Shown: positions 21,236 to 32,408 of the stretch, piece by piece
Position numbering within the stretch: the stretch's first letter is position 1
How the letters are laid out: every line of letters begins with the position of its first letter
DNA from: Hofstenia miamia
Lineage: Eukaryota; Xenacoelomorpha; Acoela
Direction: 5' to 3'
DNA length: 64,000 nt
NCBI GenBank assembly: GCA_004352715.1
Contig: SCFE01000075.1
Coordinates: 421,783 to 485,782, forward strand
The notes under the pieces: generated by a model
Seen by the model: only the letters and a program-made list of their open reading frames with translations
What the model was told of the DNA's origin: nothing
The model's database searches: none
Translations under genes and position numbers: made by a program

Positions 21236-21945
21236 GTGAATGATGTTGTTACATATCTTAATACTTTCTAATGTTGATTCATTTCTTCTATTCTTAATTA
21301 CCATAAATATAGTTTTTTCAATATTTAATTTTAACAAATTATTATTAAAGAATGATTGCAATTTTTCAACATTTTCCTGTAAATTTAAAATATCATTACA
21401 ATAAATAAGAGTATCATCTGCAAATTGTACATGATTACTATTAATGTGCTGATCCATATCATTTACATATAACTTAAATAGTAATGGACCCAGTACTGAT
21501 CCTTGTGGTACTCCATGGTTTATTTCTAATGAATTTGATATTTCTTTGTTGAGTTTCACATACTGATATCTATTACTTAAGTAACTATTTAATAATTCTA
21601 TTAATGAATCACTAAAATTATAAATCTGCTTTAACTTTTCCAATAAAATAGAATAGTTTATTGAATTAAATGCCTTTGAAATATCTAATGATGCTATATA
21701 TATTTTTTCATTCCTATCTAGTTTTGATCTCCAGTCTTCAACAGCATAAAGTAAGGCATCATTTGTAGAGGTATCTTTTTGAAATCCAAACTGATGTTTT
21801 GATATTAATTCATTTTGTTCCACATATAGGTTAATTTGGTTGAATAATAATTTTTCAAATATTTTATTAATTATTGTTAATACTGAAATTGGTCGGTAAT
21901 TTTCTGCAAGATCTTTTCTTCCCTTTTTATATATTCATAATCATT
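21236..21945 (-). mobile_element. non-LTR retrotransposon (LINE) reverse transcriptase
   Basis: One frame of about 195 codons up to the gap (21823-21236), with LAENYRPISVLTIINKIFEK readable just upstream in a neighbouring frame. In order: HQFGFQKDTSTNDALLY, the motif-A region SLDISKAFNSINYSILLEKL, motif B INHGVPQGSVLGPLLFKLYV and motif C QFADDTLIYC with the catalytic Asp pair. These are CR1/Jockey-group features. Upstream of 21945 the frame is lost, so the copy is 5' truncated; endonuclease and ORF1 are absent. It lies within the Harbinger-type element. Confidence 0.85.
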
Positions 21946-22241
21946 TCCTATTAATATAATAATCATCTCTGCATTAATATAACGAAACTGTAATTTTTAA
22001 AGCAGTTCATAAAATATTGAAAAGTATTTCACCCCGGTTTTAAAATTCGAATGGGAACACGTTCCCCACGCTATAACTCAACTCGGTTTTGTGTTCCCAT
22101 TTAAATTTTCGCAGCGGTATAACTTTCGCCCCGCTTGAAAAAACCGAGTTGAGTTGGCAGTTGGGCGAACGTGTTCCCATTAGAGTTGAGTCGCCCCACT
22201 GCCACTCAAAGCGGGGCGAAAAATAAAATGGGAACACTGCC

Positions 22242-22720
22242 TTAGTTTGGCGAATAGCAATGTAAAATCTTTCGCATTCTGAATTAAATCGTTTCTTCCG
22301 ACGGTGACAATAACCTTTCTAATTGTGTTTAATTGTGGATGATCTCCGAGGGCGCTTAGAACATCGTTTAAATTGTTGCTCCACGGTATGAGTGTATTGT
22401 TACGGTGTGTTGTTTTGAAGACCGGGTGCTTTAAGGAAACGGTACAGCGAAGTGCCAATAAAAAACGTGTCTGTGCTTTGTCTAATTCTTTACAGTGTTG
22501 GTTGCGCCTTTTTTGACATGAATTATTACTGGGCTGTGGAGATGTTTTCTGTTCTTTACAATGCGTTTTGGTTATAGCTTCAGATGATTTTTCTTCTAGC
22601 GATAATTCTACTGGAATCAGTGTGTTTAATTTATGGAGCAGCCCAAGAACTGTTAATAATTCTTCCTTACTTAACACGTTAAATGGTGCGAGTAGTTCCT
22701 CATGAACTCATGAGTGACCC
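22242..22720 (-). CDS. SGNH/GDSL hydrolase-like ORF, interrupted
   Basis: Open from an upstream TGA near 22710 to the TTA insertion site. There is no ATG at the first codons (the frame passes VLSKEELLTVLG), so this is probably an exon or the tail of a longer ORF. The stretch HPQLNTIRKVIVTVGRNDLI corresponds to the GxND block of SGNH hydrolases (G and D kept, N kept), preceded by an asparagine/serine-rich linker with many Lys and Gln. The last 20 codons now read into the Harbinger end, but the native continuation lies at 18730-18837. Similar SGNH domains occur in transposon-borne proteins of invertebrates as well as host esterases; I cannot decide which. Confidence 0.4.
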
Positions 22721-23260
22721 GATTACGATTACTGCCTATGAAATTTTCACTTGACAGTTAACAAAGAAGAGCGCGCTCGTCTAAACCGACTGATCACGGT
22801 GAAATCATCCTTAAATTACAAAGCAAATTTACCATTTTATTCTTGATTCTTCTTAGGGATACAGATGGTATGTTAGCTTTTATCAAGCGCTCATTTATTG
22901 AAATTGAAGCTTTTTGACATTATTTTAGTTGGAGCTGTTGTTTTTGGATTATTTAATTTTAGAAAAGAAAAATATCGCATTACATCACCAATGGAAGGCA
23001 GTTGGGTAAAATGCAGTTCAGTTGGATAGCCATATACATGTACAAGACCTTTATAAACGTTTCCATAAGTAACCTATAAATACATAATAGTTGCAAATAA
23101 TCCAAATAAAAATATTTAGACCTTTAATGTTTTTATTGCTGTTGGAATTTAGAAAAAATTTACATATATTTCATATAGATAGAGGGGTTAAAATTTTACA
23201 AGACAAAAAGCAAATAACAAATAAAATTGGTAAAATGAATATATTTGAAACAATTATACC
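22721..23260. other. AT-rich stretch, no gene seen
   Basis: Nothing recognisable before the second Harbinger-like element. Confidence 0.4.
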
Positions 23261-23263
23261 TAA

Positions 23264-25280
23264 GGGTGCATTCACAAAGAAAGCTTGGGATATAGCGCTT
23301 GTATTTTAAGATAGTTGAATTCACACAGAAAGCGAGCGATAAAGCCAATCTTGAGATTTAAACAAGAGGAAATAAAGGAGGGTATTCACACAGAGAGATT
23401 GCGATATCGCGCTTGTAATTTAAACACATGTTTTAAGATAGTAGCATTCACACAGACGGCGTGCGCTTGCTATATTTTTTAACACATGTTTTAAGATAGT
23501 TGAATTCACACAGAAAGCGAGCTTGCGCTTGCGATAGATTTCTAGCAATGTATTAATACGAGAGTGTTCACACAGAACGCGAGCTTTTAATTGCTATTAG
23601 GAAAATATTCAATAATATTCTCTACACATTGTTANNNNNNNNNNNNNNNNNNNNNNNNNNNNNNNNNNNNNNNNNNNNNNNNNNNNNNNNNNNNNNNNNN
23701 NNNNNNNNNNNNNNNNNNNNNNNNNNNNNNNNNNNNNNNNNNNNNNNNNNNNNNNNNNNNNNNNNNNNNNNNNNNNNNNNNNNNNNNNNNNNNNNNNNNN
23801 NNNNNNNNNNNNNNNNNNNNNNNNNNNNNNNNNNNNNNNNNNNNNNNNNNNNNNNNNNNNNNNNNNNNNNNNNNNNNNNNNNNNNNNNNNNNNNNNNNNN
23901 NNNNNNNNNNNNNNNNNNNNNNNNNNNNNNNNNNNNNNNNNNNNNNNNNNNNNNNNNNNNNNNNNNNNNNNNNNNNNNNNNNNNNNNNNNNNNNNNNNNN
24001 NNNNNNNNNNNNNNNNNNNNNNNNNNNNNNNNNNNNNNNNNNNNNNNNNNNNNNNNNNNNNNNNNNNNNNNNNNNNNNNNNNNNNNNNNNNNNNNNNNNN
24101 NNNNNNNNNNNNNNNNNNNNNNNNNNNNNNNNNNNNNNNNNNNNNNNNNNNNNNNNNNNNNNNNNNNNNNNNNNNNNNNNNNNNNNNNNNNNNNNNNNNN
24201 NNNNNNNNNNNNNNNNNNNNNNNNNNNNNNNNNNNNNNNNNNNNNNNNNNNNNNNNNNNNNNNNNNNNNNNNNNNNNNNNNNNNNNNNNNNNNNNNNNNN
24301 NNNNNNNNNNNNNNNNNNNNNNNNNNNNNNNNNNNNNNNNNNNNNNNNNNNNNNNNNNNNNNNNNNNNNNNNNNTTCCAAATATTTGGCAAATATTTGCC
24401 AAATTTTCCAAATAATTTGCAAACTTTCCAAGAATTTGCCAAATATTTGGCAAATTTTACCAAATATTTGACAAAGTTTCCAAGTTTTGTGCTAAGTGAT
24501 TTTTCATCAGCTTTAGTTATTTATAACAGCAGTTGGTTAAACTGCTTCATAGTATACATAAGATGTATACAGAAGACGTATAGATCCAATACAGACTAAT
24601 CATAGTCTAAACTACAGCAATCAACTGCCAACCAAATGCATTAAAGCATTAGTATGCAAGTCAACATCATAATTCTTAACTAATGTAACATTGAAAAATT
24701 TCCAAATAATCTTGTTTATATTCCGTAACAATTTGCTCAAAATTTTGGCAGTTATGATTTATAACTTAAGCATTTATAAGTATGTTAGATTTAAAAATTA
24801 TTTCTGGTATGAACATAAAACACTAATAGAATACAGGTTATAACACTAGTCCATAACTAGTACTAATTGAGTATTTAAATGTTGCATAAATTATTCTTAG
24901 ATATATAAATACTTTAATTGTTTATAACAGTAGTCAATGAAATGTTGAAATTTTCGTTATATTGGTTTAAAAAATGTTTGAAAAAGTCAATTATATATTA
25001 TGTACACGTTTATTTATTCAAATAAGCTTTAAATTAATGAATGTACAAATTGTACAAATTTGGAAAATTTGGCAATTATTTGCCAAATATTTTTAATACA
25101 TTGCTAGAAAATATCGCAAGCACAATCGCGTTGTGTGAACACTCTGGCTTTAATACATTGCTAGAAAATATCGCAATCTCTGTGTGAATACCCAAGATTT
25201 AAAGCTAGCGCAAACTCGCTTTCTGTGTGAACGCCAAAAGCTCGCTCTAGCAGGCACAATTTTTCTGTGTGAATGCACCC
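23264..25280. mobile_element. non-autonomous Harbinger-like element built of subterminal repeats
   Basis: Ends GGGTGCATTCACAAAGAAAG (23264) and, inverted, GGGTGCATTCACACAGAAAA (25280), flanked by TAA at 23261-23263 and 25281-25283. The left 330 bp contains about five copies of a TTCACACAGAAAGCGAGC-like word, and the right 190 bp holds inverted copies. The middle, around a 740-base gap, is an array of ATTTGGCAAA and its complement, visible at 24375-24475 and again at 25062-25092. No protein is encoded; long apparent frames only read the array or N. Confidence 0.65.
23635..24374. other. assembly gap (740 N)
   Basis: Lies inside the ATTTGGCAAA array, which probably caused the gap. Confidence 1.
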
Positions 25281-25283
25281 TAA

Positions 25284-26380
25284 GAGCAACGTTTTCATTC
25301 TACCAAAATTTAAATTAATTTTGATGACCCACCCTAGTGTTGATGGCGCTCTTATATATCTCTTTTAAGTTATTATAATTATAAATGTCCTCATTAAAAA
25401 AAGAAAGTTAATTTTTATACCGTGTTATCATAAAAAAGCGATTGCATTCTATTTCTTTTGCTTTCTACATATATAAATATAAAATAAGAAAATATTACAT
25501 ATTTGTTTGGTGCTACATTTTGAATACAGTGAGACAATAATGACTAAATATTTATTAATATGCCATATAAAAAGTTGCATTGAGCTGGACTTCAGGATGG
25601 CAGGCTTGCCCCCCCCCCCTGGGACGGAGCAGGCGCTTTTTTTTAACTTGCTTGAACTTTGCTTTAAAAGTGACTAATTGATGTCGTTATGTTACGGATT
25701 TTATTTTTGAAACAAACATTATACATTGATTTATTTCCAATTTATTCATTCATTTTTATAAATGTGGGTTTTTCTAAATTACGTAAAAGGCTTGATTGCG
25801 TAATACTGTTTGACCGTGAGCTATTTAGTTTTCCAGTTAGATTAAGACTTTGAAAATAATTAGAAGTAATATGAATTAAATATACTATCCTATTTTTAAT
25901 GCCCAGTTAATATTTTTTCACCTATACTTTTTACCAAATTGATGACCTCACAACTTCATTTGCATATAAAATCGAAACCAATTAACATGACTTGAAATTT
26001 GGCAAGTAGCGTAGTTCAAAGGTTTATCTTTGACTGCTTCAAAGCTCATAACTTTATCTTTAATAGCTTTAAGATACAAGGCCACCATATCATCCGCCCT
26101 CCTCAATGTACTATTGGCATTTTATAAGTCAGTGCTATAAGGGTTAAGCCAATTTCAAAAAGATAAATTCAGAACCAGCAGTATCAACTAGCATAAGTTA
26201 AACGAGCATGGTATATTGGCAGTTTTTGGTACAAATTTATGTCTAATTTGGGAATATGAAAGCCGAAAATTTACAATATTTTAGAACCTTTGTGTGAACA
26301 CTCAGCAAGTCACTGTCTAAATCTCAAAATCGCGATGTGCAAAAACCCTGCACTTAATCATTTCAAAAGTACAAGCATGC
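25284..26380. other. AT-rich stretch, no gene seen
   Basis: Contains a poly-C patch at 25609-25621 next to GGACGGAGCAGGCGC. No coding frame. Confidence 0.4.
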
Positions 26381-26382
26381 TG

Positions 26383-26780
26383 GCTGAACACTCTGGCTTT
26401 AATACATTGGTAGAAACAATCGCAAGCTCTCTGTGAACACCCAACAGGGGCGTACGCAGGATTTTATGACGGGGGGAAATCATCGTCATTACAAAATGCA
26501 GGGCAAAGTCCCGCGAAAATTGTTGAAAATATTGAGAAAATAGACCCTAAAAAATGCATTTCATGATGTTAGATTTTAATTTTTTCAATTTTTTACGAAA
26601 AATGTTGATTTATCCAATCAAAATCAAATTTGGAAAGATGACGGCGGGCGGGACATTCCGTACCTTCCCCCTGAGTAGGCCACTGACACCCAACATTAAA
26701 AGCTAGCGTAAGCTCTCTTTCTGTGTGAATGACAAAAGCTCACTATAGCAAACAATCTTTTATTGTTAATGCAACTTTAA
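26383..26780. repeat. partial second copy of the 23.3-25.3 kb repeat end
   Basis: GAACACTCTGGCTTTAATAC (26383) through CTTTCTGTGTGAATGACAAA to about 26780 matches 25133-25283, the right end of the Harbinger-like element. A 241-bp hAT MITE splits it. Confidence 0.65.
26445..26685. mobile_element. hAT MITE with perfect 8-bp duplication
   Basis: Starts CAGGGGCGTACGCAGG; the other end reads, inverted, CAGTGGCCTACTCAGG. The target-site duplication ACACCCAA is exact at 26437-26444 and 26686-26693. It is nested in the subterminal repeat described above. Non-coding. Confidence 0.85.
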
Positions 26781-26794
26781 GGTGCTGAGACAAT

Positions 26795-27490
26795 ACTAAG
26801 CTTTCTGATATCACCAACAAACAACCGGAGTTTCAAAGGCTTCCCTCAGCATAAATAGAAGCATGAAAATTGTCTCAATTCGAAAATGTATATAATAAAT
26901 GATTGATCTAACATCTAAACATAAGCTGCTATAAAACTTAGCAGTTTGGAATATATACCGCTTTTGAAGATCTAAAAACACATAACACTGAATCTAACCA
27001 AAAGTATTCTTTTCTCAAAAAACATTTATAGAACAAAAACAAGTGAACAAAGTTGGAAGCGGTTTGGTGCGATTGCGACTCAATTTCAACTAATCTCGGA
27101 TGATGGAATTTTCAACTCGCAAATAAATAAATTCAAAACAAAAAATAGCATAGTTAACAAAGTTGATCAAATGCAACTACTAAAAATTGTTCATTTTCGT
27201 GTGATCATTTTGGCTTCATTGTATTTTTTAAGTAACTCGTTTTTTTGGTGGTTATGCTTAGGTTTCATTTAGTTCTACAGAAAAATATATTTGAAAGTAA
27301 AACATTCATCATCAATCTTCACTGGTTTCGAGTTCATACTGAAAGATTGTCTATTGAGTTTATTAAAATAGCCACAAATTTCAAAATAAAAAAGGCAATC
27401 AAAGTAAAGTTTTCTTACAAATCATTTGCAAATAAGCGTTTTACAGTTAACGCAGTTACAAAACAGTAAAGCTAGGTTCTAAGAAAACAT
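26795..27490. repeat. segmental duplication, copy B (3' flank)
   Basis: The counterpart of 12500-13130. Contains the sequence downstream of the stop codon of the secreted-protein gene, that is, its 3' untranslated region and flank. Confidence 0.7.
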
Positions 27491-27595
27491 CTACAAAAAG
27501 TAGCTGAGAAGTAAAAGGGTGGCAGAAGCAGCAACGTAATTGGAAGCAGAACCAGCTGGTTCTTCAGCAGCTTTTTCCATTAATTTTCTAAGATG
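27491..27595 (-). CDS. secreted/GPI-anchored protein gene, last exon
   Basis: Thirty-four codons and a TAG. The acceptor TTTCTGTATTTAG keeps the phase-0 pattern of the preceding exon. Reads HLRKLMEKAAEEPAGSASNY, then VAASATLLLLSYFL at the very end. Small residues (GSAS) followed by a hydrophobic tail with no basic residues after it is the classic form of a GPI-attachment signal; a C-terminal transmembrane anchor is the alternative. Together with the signal peptide of the first exon it predicts an extracellular, surface-tethered protein. Confidence 0.65.
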   Translation of the reverse strand, partial: HLRKLMEKAAEEPAGSASNYVAASATLLLLSYFL

Positions 27596-27871
27596 CTAAA
27601 TACAGAAATGTAAATAAAATACGAGAATTCTTGGTTCTATCCCAATCCATTTGCAGTCTTAGTATAGCTGGAGAAAACTTCAAATATGATCTATCAAAAC
27701 AAAAACAAACAAAACTGCAAACAATCCTTGATTACTGAATACATTAAGTACTTGGATACAAGATTAAATCTAAAAAATTATATAAATTTCGATATATTTT
27801 GTTGCTTTTAAGCATTAGAAAATATTTCCTGAGTTGCATATTAAAAAACTGCATTCCATTAAATTACTTAC

Positions 27872-27997
27872 TTTGTTAGTTACTTCCTTCGGGCTGTCAT
27901 ATGTTTTAAAGTTCTCTGTATTAATGGTGTCGGGAAGGGTATATGTAAATTGTGCGTAGAACTTTACTTCACCTTTGTCACTAGCTGGACAACGAAC
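27872..27997 (-). CDS. secreted/GPI-anchored protein gene, exon with CPASD
   Basis: Forty-two codons, phase 0 on both sides; acceptor TTGCTCTTAG, donor GTAAGT. Reads VRCPASDKGEVKFYAQFTYT, then LPDTINTENFKTYDSPKEVT. One cysteine, and alternating hydrophobic residues suggesting beta strands. Separated from the last exon by a 276-bp intron. I do not recognise the domain. Confidence 0.7.
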
Positions 27998-30030
27998 CTA
28001 AGAGCAACTTTGTAATTTTAAAAGGTTTTCATTATCGATAAATTAACTAGAATCAGAATATAATTTCTCAAAAGATAAAAAATTAGAACAAGAATTTGCA
28101 ATAAAATATAAAATTTTATAACATCAAAGGATAAAGCATTAACTGCCTTAGCATGTTCCAAATTTGATCATACTAAACCTCTTGTGGAGTTTTTCAGAAT
28201 CCTCTGAGTGATGCTCTTAACGCTCTTAACTATATGAATGTTCTAAACCCCTTTTAATATTTTGGAACAAATGATTTCACTCTGAACTATTTGAACAAAA
28301 TCTTTTTTAGGCAAGGAAGAGCGGCTAAACAGGCAACAAACGAAACATAACCAAAAAATAGTGTACAATCAAAAATTCCCTTGTTTTGGCAAAATATTCC
28401 TTATGGCAGCTTATATATCTGTTATCTGTCTTCTCGTGGGCAAAACTTCTGAACCATGATTATTCCATACAACGAATCAGTGTTAGGCTAGTTTCCAAAT
28501 TTATTTTGTATTGTTTCTAGCAGGCTCGCGGTGGATTAGATATTTTCCGATCTATTTCCAATCCAATCTACAAGAATTACATGGATCAATCCATGAAGGA
28601 TCCATTATTCACCAGGAAAAGTTTCCCTAAGAAAAATTTAAAACACCCGCGCATTTTTTGTTGTTTTGAACACTCTAAATTACAGAGACAAAAAATTGCA
28701 CAAATATGTTTTAGGCCATTACAAAATATGTAGATTCCAAGCATATTATTAGCTCTTATAAGGTAATGTATTTGGTCTACACCATTTTATTTTCATTATT
28801 CATCTTAGGCTATTTCACTAAAAAATCCCCATAAGAATCAATAAATTTATGTTAGCCTTTATTTTTGATATACAATACTTGAAATTTGGAATGTAATTGT
28901 TAATAATTTTAAATAAAAGCACGCAAAACCAAACCAATAATATTTGACCAAACGTTTCGGATTTTTCGAAATCGCTAAATGTTCATTAATACACTGACAA
29001 TACACCATTGGAGACACAAGCATGCTAAACACATTTACCGATTTCTTACATTTAGCTGACGACAAGCCTAGAGACAAGCCCATGTATTATATATTTTGCA
29101 TGTATATTTTGTTTGTAGCTCTAAAATTGAAACTTTTTTAGCAAATATATTGTTTTGACTCTTAACCTTTTTACAAGCTGCTCATGGAACGAAATTTTCT
29201 GCCCTAAAAGTCTACTCCATAGTAGAAGTCATTATTCAGAATAGTTTACAATCCCAACGTCATTTTAAATAGTCATGTGGGTAAAACTTATGATATGTGA
29301 TGTGATTGAAGTTTTGGGCTTAGGTGTTAATAATTATTAATAAACACCCGCAAAACCAAACATTTTCAATTTTTTGAAATAGCTAAACTATTCATCGATG
29401 CAACTAGGCTGTTCATGACACGACAAAATTCTGTGTTAAAAGTGAACCTTATACCACGAGTCATTATTCACATTGGTTTTGAATTTAAATTTCATATTAG
29501 GTTTAGAAATTAATAATAAATTCAATAGATTTTTCATAGTTGAAATTAATTTTTGAAAACGATAAATCTGTCATCAGGGAACGAGGTTTGTGTACCATGG
29601 TTATTCCATCTATGTCTCATTTTTTCAACTTAGTTTGTACAGACACGATTCTAGAAAATTTTTATTGAGATTCTTATAAACGCTTATTTATTTTTAAATT
29701 ATACAAAGTCTGAAGATATTAGCAAAAAATACAATATTTTTAAGATTCTCCACAAACATTTCAAGGTTTATGTTATTGCACAGGAGAGCTAATATTTCAA
29801 GACGTCTTTTATTCAAAGGAATGCAGAAATTTTTTGAAAAACATGGTTTTTATTTTTTGAAAACGTCAAAAATTTACCTATATTCTATTTCAATACTCGC
29901 AATAAAAAACCGCAAATTCATAGAATGGTTAAAACCACGCCTGATCTTGAAGCCAAATATTTAGTCTACCTGCATGTGTGTAAAACGTATGAAGAAGTTC
30001 TAACATTACTCCAAGCACAAAGCTTTAATG
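27998..30030. other. intron, AT-rich, no other gene seen
   Basis: Lies between two exons of the minus-strand gene. I see no transposon ends. A low-AT patch occurs at 28515-28640. Confidence 0.4.
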
Positions 30031-30035
30031 GTAGC

Positions 30036-30450
30036 GTACACACTTATAACTTTTCTCAAAAACTATTATTTATTTAATGAGGTGCACAACCAAAAGTTGC
30101 AGTGTGTATGCGATTCCAACTTTGCTGTGAACTTTTAATTCATATATTTTGATTTTGTCATTTCTCACAGAGAAGCAATTTTACCGCGCATTATTATTTA
30201 CTGATTAAAATTTAGCAAGATCCTTTCAAAAAGAGGTCTTCGTTTTTTTCAAGCTGCTTTATTGCATTGGTTGTAGTGTATTTTCCTGGTGGTTTAATAA
30301 ATGAAAATGGCAATAAATATAATTCAACCAAAAAGTTGCTCACAAAGTTGTGTGTACGCAAATATTTTGTTGAGAATTACATAGAAATTTGTGCATAAAA
30401 TTGTAAGTGTGTGGCAATAAATATAATTCAACCAAAAAGTTGTACACAAA
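30036..30450. repeat. inverted GCGTACACAC ends and 32-bp direct repeat
   Basis: GCGTACACAC at 30036 is repeated inverted at about 30348-30357, with related ACTTT text inside, suggesting a small inverted-repeat element. GGCAATAAATATAATTCAAC and the next 12 bases occur at 30309 and again at 30415, next to the exon donor. No target-site duplication was found. Confidence 0.4.
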
Positions 30451-30461
30451 TAACTCCATAC

Positions 30462-30635
30462 CTCAATTACCAGCGTATGAATAGTTATGTTAAAACCCAA
30501 ATCTTTTGAAGTAAAGTCGAAATCTTGGTTAAAAGCATTGCCAACTGCATATTTAACTTCCGTTTCATTGCCTTCCTTCACCTTACAGTCTTCAAATTCT
30601 TTGGCTTTATCAGATATTTTTGTAGTGTTTGTTGT
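30462..30635 (-). CDS. secreted/GPI-anchored protein gene, largest exon
   Basis: Fifty-eight codons, phase 0 on both sides; acceptor AATTTTTTAG, donor GTATGG. A Thr/Asn-rich start with an N-glycosylation sequon (TTNTTKISDKAKEFEDCKVK), then EGNETEVKYAVGNAFNQDFD with further sequons, and LGFNITIHTLVIE. A single cysteine sits in EDCKV. Lys/Glu-rich and hydrophilic. The alternating pattern in the last third suggests beta structure. Function unknown. Confidence 0.7.
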
Positions 30636-30639
30636 CTAA

Positions 30640-31238
30640 AAAATTAAATTAATAAATCAATAAATTGACTTGCAAAATGTAGTTCCATTTCGGAACATTC
30701 TAAAGCCGGTGATACATTATCAAACCTCCGATCAAGCAAAGCAATTACTTTTAAATGTCTTTCTAAGTTATCAAATATTCGTCAAACAATCCAACAGACA
30801 AACGACAGGCATTAAATGAAAATTATGCTTTATGGAAAATTAGTTTACACTAATTTGCTCCATATCACCTGTCAACATTCGTATTTGATGAAATTATTAG
30901 TAAACATGCATATATTTACGTGATAATTAATTTATTATCATTCGCATCAATAGCAACTCTAAACCCTTATGTAGAAATTAGAAAATTCAACAAACTATTT
31001 ATATTGCAAACAATTCTTTCCATTTTAAGGATTTCGGTTTGGATTCGGGTATAAAGATTAAATTAAATATTGATGCTGATCACTGCTTGATTTGAGAAAG
31101 ATCCAAGATGTTAAGTAATACGAATGAATTGCTCTTTCCACTTAGAAAAATGATTGATGTTAATGATGATTTGATTGGAGAAAGATCCACAATGTCAAAT
31201 CACATTCAACTTTCGTGTTGGGTTCGGGTAGAAAATAT
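30640..31238. other. intron with a loose tandem repeat
   Basis: Two diverged copies of about 90 bp (near 31060-31130 and 31144-31200) share TTTGATTKGAGAAAGATCCA. GGGTTCGGGT-like words occur at both sides of the mariner insertion that follows. Confidence 0.4.
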
Positions 31239-31240
31239 TA

Positions 31241-31941
31241 GGTTGTTCCAAAAGTTCTGTTACGCCTGCGAAAACTCTATTTTTTGAATAAGTTATTTAT
31301 TAAAACAATTGTTAAAAACCTAAACTATTCTTCAAAGTATAGTCCATCATTTTTTGTTACCTTCTGCCATCGGTCTGCAAGCATTCAATGGAATAGTGAA
31401 CAGTTGACGGCAAATTTCAACTCCTTTGTGCTTCGGTGAGCTCGTGTAATCTTGGCTTGTTGCTTGTAAGCAAAATCAACTCTTTGAATATGTCGATGAA
31501 TTGTCAACTTGCCATCCTCAAGTTCAGGTACCAAATCGCGAGTGCTTAATGATTTTTCGGGGACCAAACCAGCTTGCAATTCATCATCGTCCAACTTTGA
31601 CGGTCGACTAGAGAGAGACTCATCCTTAAAACTTATGTCATCAGGATCCTGTCGCCTTCTGTATCACAAATCTCTCTGAGCATCTCTTGTTGAAAGTCCT
31701 CGTTTCCAACAATAGTGAATTAAAACTCTAAGCTCAAATTTATCAATTGTCATCTGGAGTGTAATGATAAAGGTTCTTGCAAGACAAATGTTTATGACGC
31801 ACACAAGCGATCAATAAAAACGCGCAGTACAGTGTACGACGAGAAGTTGGAAGCAATGAACAACAAGACAGCGAAAATCGAAAGCCTGCTTCACTCTAAC
31901 TAATTACCTAAAATTTCTGTAACAGAACTTTTGGGACAACC
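31241..31941 (-). mobile_element. internally deleted mariner element
   Basis: Inverted ends GGTTGTTCCAAAAGTTCTGT and GGTTGTCCCAAAAGTTCTGT flanked by TA (31239-31240, 31942-31943). On the minus strand the transposase start is readable: DKFELRVLIHYCWKRGLSTR with a following frameshift, then LSTRDLVPELEDGKLTIHRH, IQRVDFAYKQQAKI, and after a junction the C-terminal tail MLADRWQKVTKNDG. The catalytic DDD core is missing, so 701 bp remain of the usual 1.3 kb. The element is non-autonomous and sits in an intron of the secreted-protein gene. Confidence 0.85.
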
Positions 31942-32320
31942 TAACATTACGATCGGGTCAGGTTCGGGTCCATGTTTAACTCAAATTGTCACTCTCTAGT
32001 ACAATGAAATCCCAATTGTCATCCGAAGGTTAATGTCTTTGTAAAGCATCAAAATAAACTTTTCATGATTAATTAAACCATGCTTCGAAACACCAATGAC
32101 AAGGTTTTTTTCTAAGACAGTTGTTTTACCCTAAACTATACATCGCTATCGCTTAAGAAACGAAATTTCATTATTGACTAATTATCTATCCGTGATTTTT
32201 AATTTAATGGATACGATAAACACAACTCATATTATTTAGTGATATTAATTTTTGCAAAAATTGTAGTAAATTAAAAAATTTTTTTTGGCCCACAATCCGA
32301 CCACAAAGACCAAATCTAAC

Positions 32321-32408
32321 TCGGTTCGGACTATTGTAGCAGATTATCTGCCCCATGTCCACAGGGTCGCCATTCAAGACTTCACCTACAGCAAATTTAC
32401 AATTTTTA
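32321..32408 (-). CDS. secreted/GPI-anchored protein gene, second recognised exon
   Basis: Twenty-nine codons after the acceptor TTTTTCATTGCAG. Reads KNCKFAVGEVLNGDPVDMGQ and IICYNSPNR. The donor chosen, GTTAGA, is weak but gives phase 0, matching the next exon. The frame stays open for a further 15 codons or so if another donor is used. Two cysteines, spaced 20 residues apart. The 5' junction is phase 2, which does not fit the phase-0 end of the signal-peptide exon at 36575, so another small exon must lie between or the model is wrong here. Confidence 0.5.

Larger units (their letters stand above)
18841..22241. mobile_element. PIF/Harbinger-type element with long structured ends
   Basis: Ends GGCCCTGTTCCCAT (18841) and, inverted, GGCAGTGTTCCCATT (22241), flanked by TTA at 18838-18840 and 22242-22244, a 3-bp duplication usual for PIF/Harbinger. 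About 200 bp at each end are inverted copies built from repeated words (GTTCCCATT, GAGTTGAGT, CGCCCCGCT). Inside are a Myb/SANT-like ORF (19876-20121, minus) and a convergent ORF (19652-19882), an arrangement consistent with Harbinger two-gene structure. Later insertions include a palindromic MITE (19061-19253) and a LINE fragment (21236-21945). A 922-base gap lies at 20314-21235, and no DDE transposase was recognised. Confidence 0.65.

Noticed and set aside
24375-24599. Open frames reading repeats such as NIWQIFAKFSK
   Set aside because: They are translations of the ATTTGGCAAA array, open on both strands because of the repeat.
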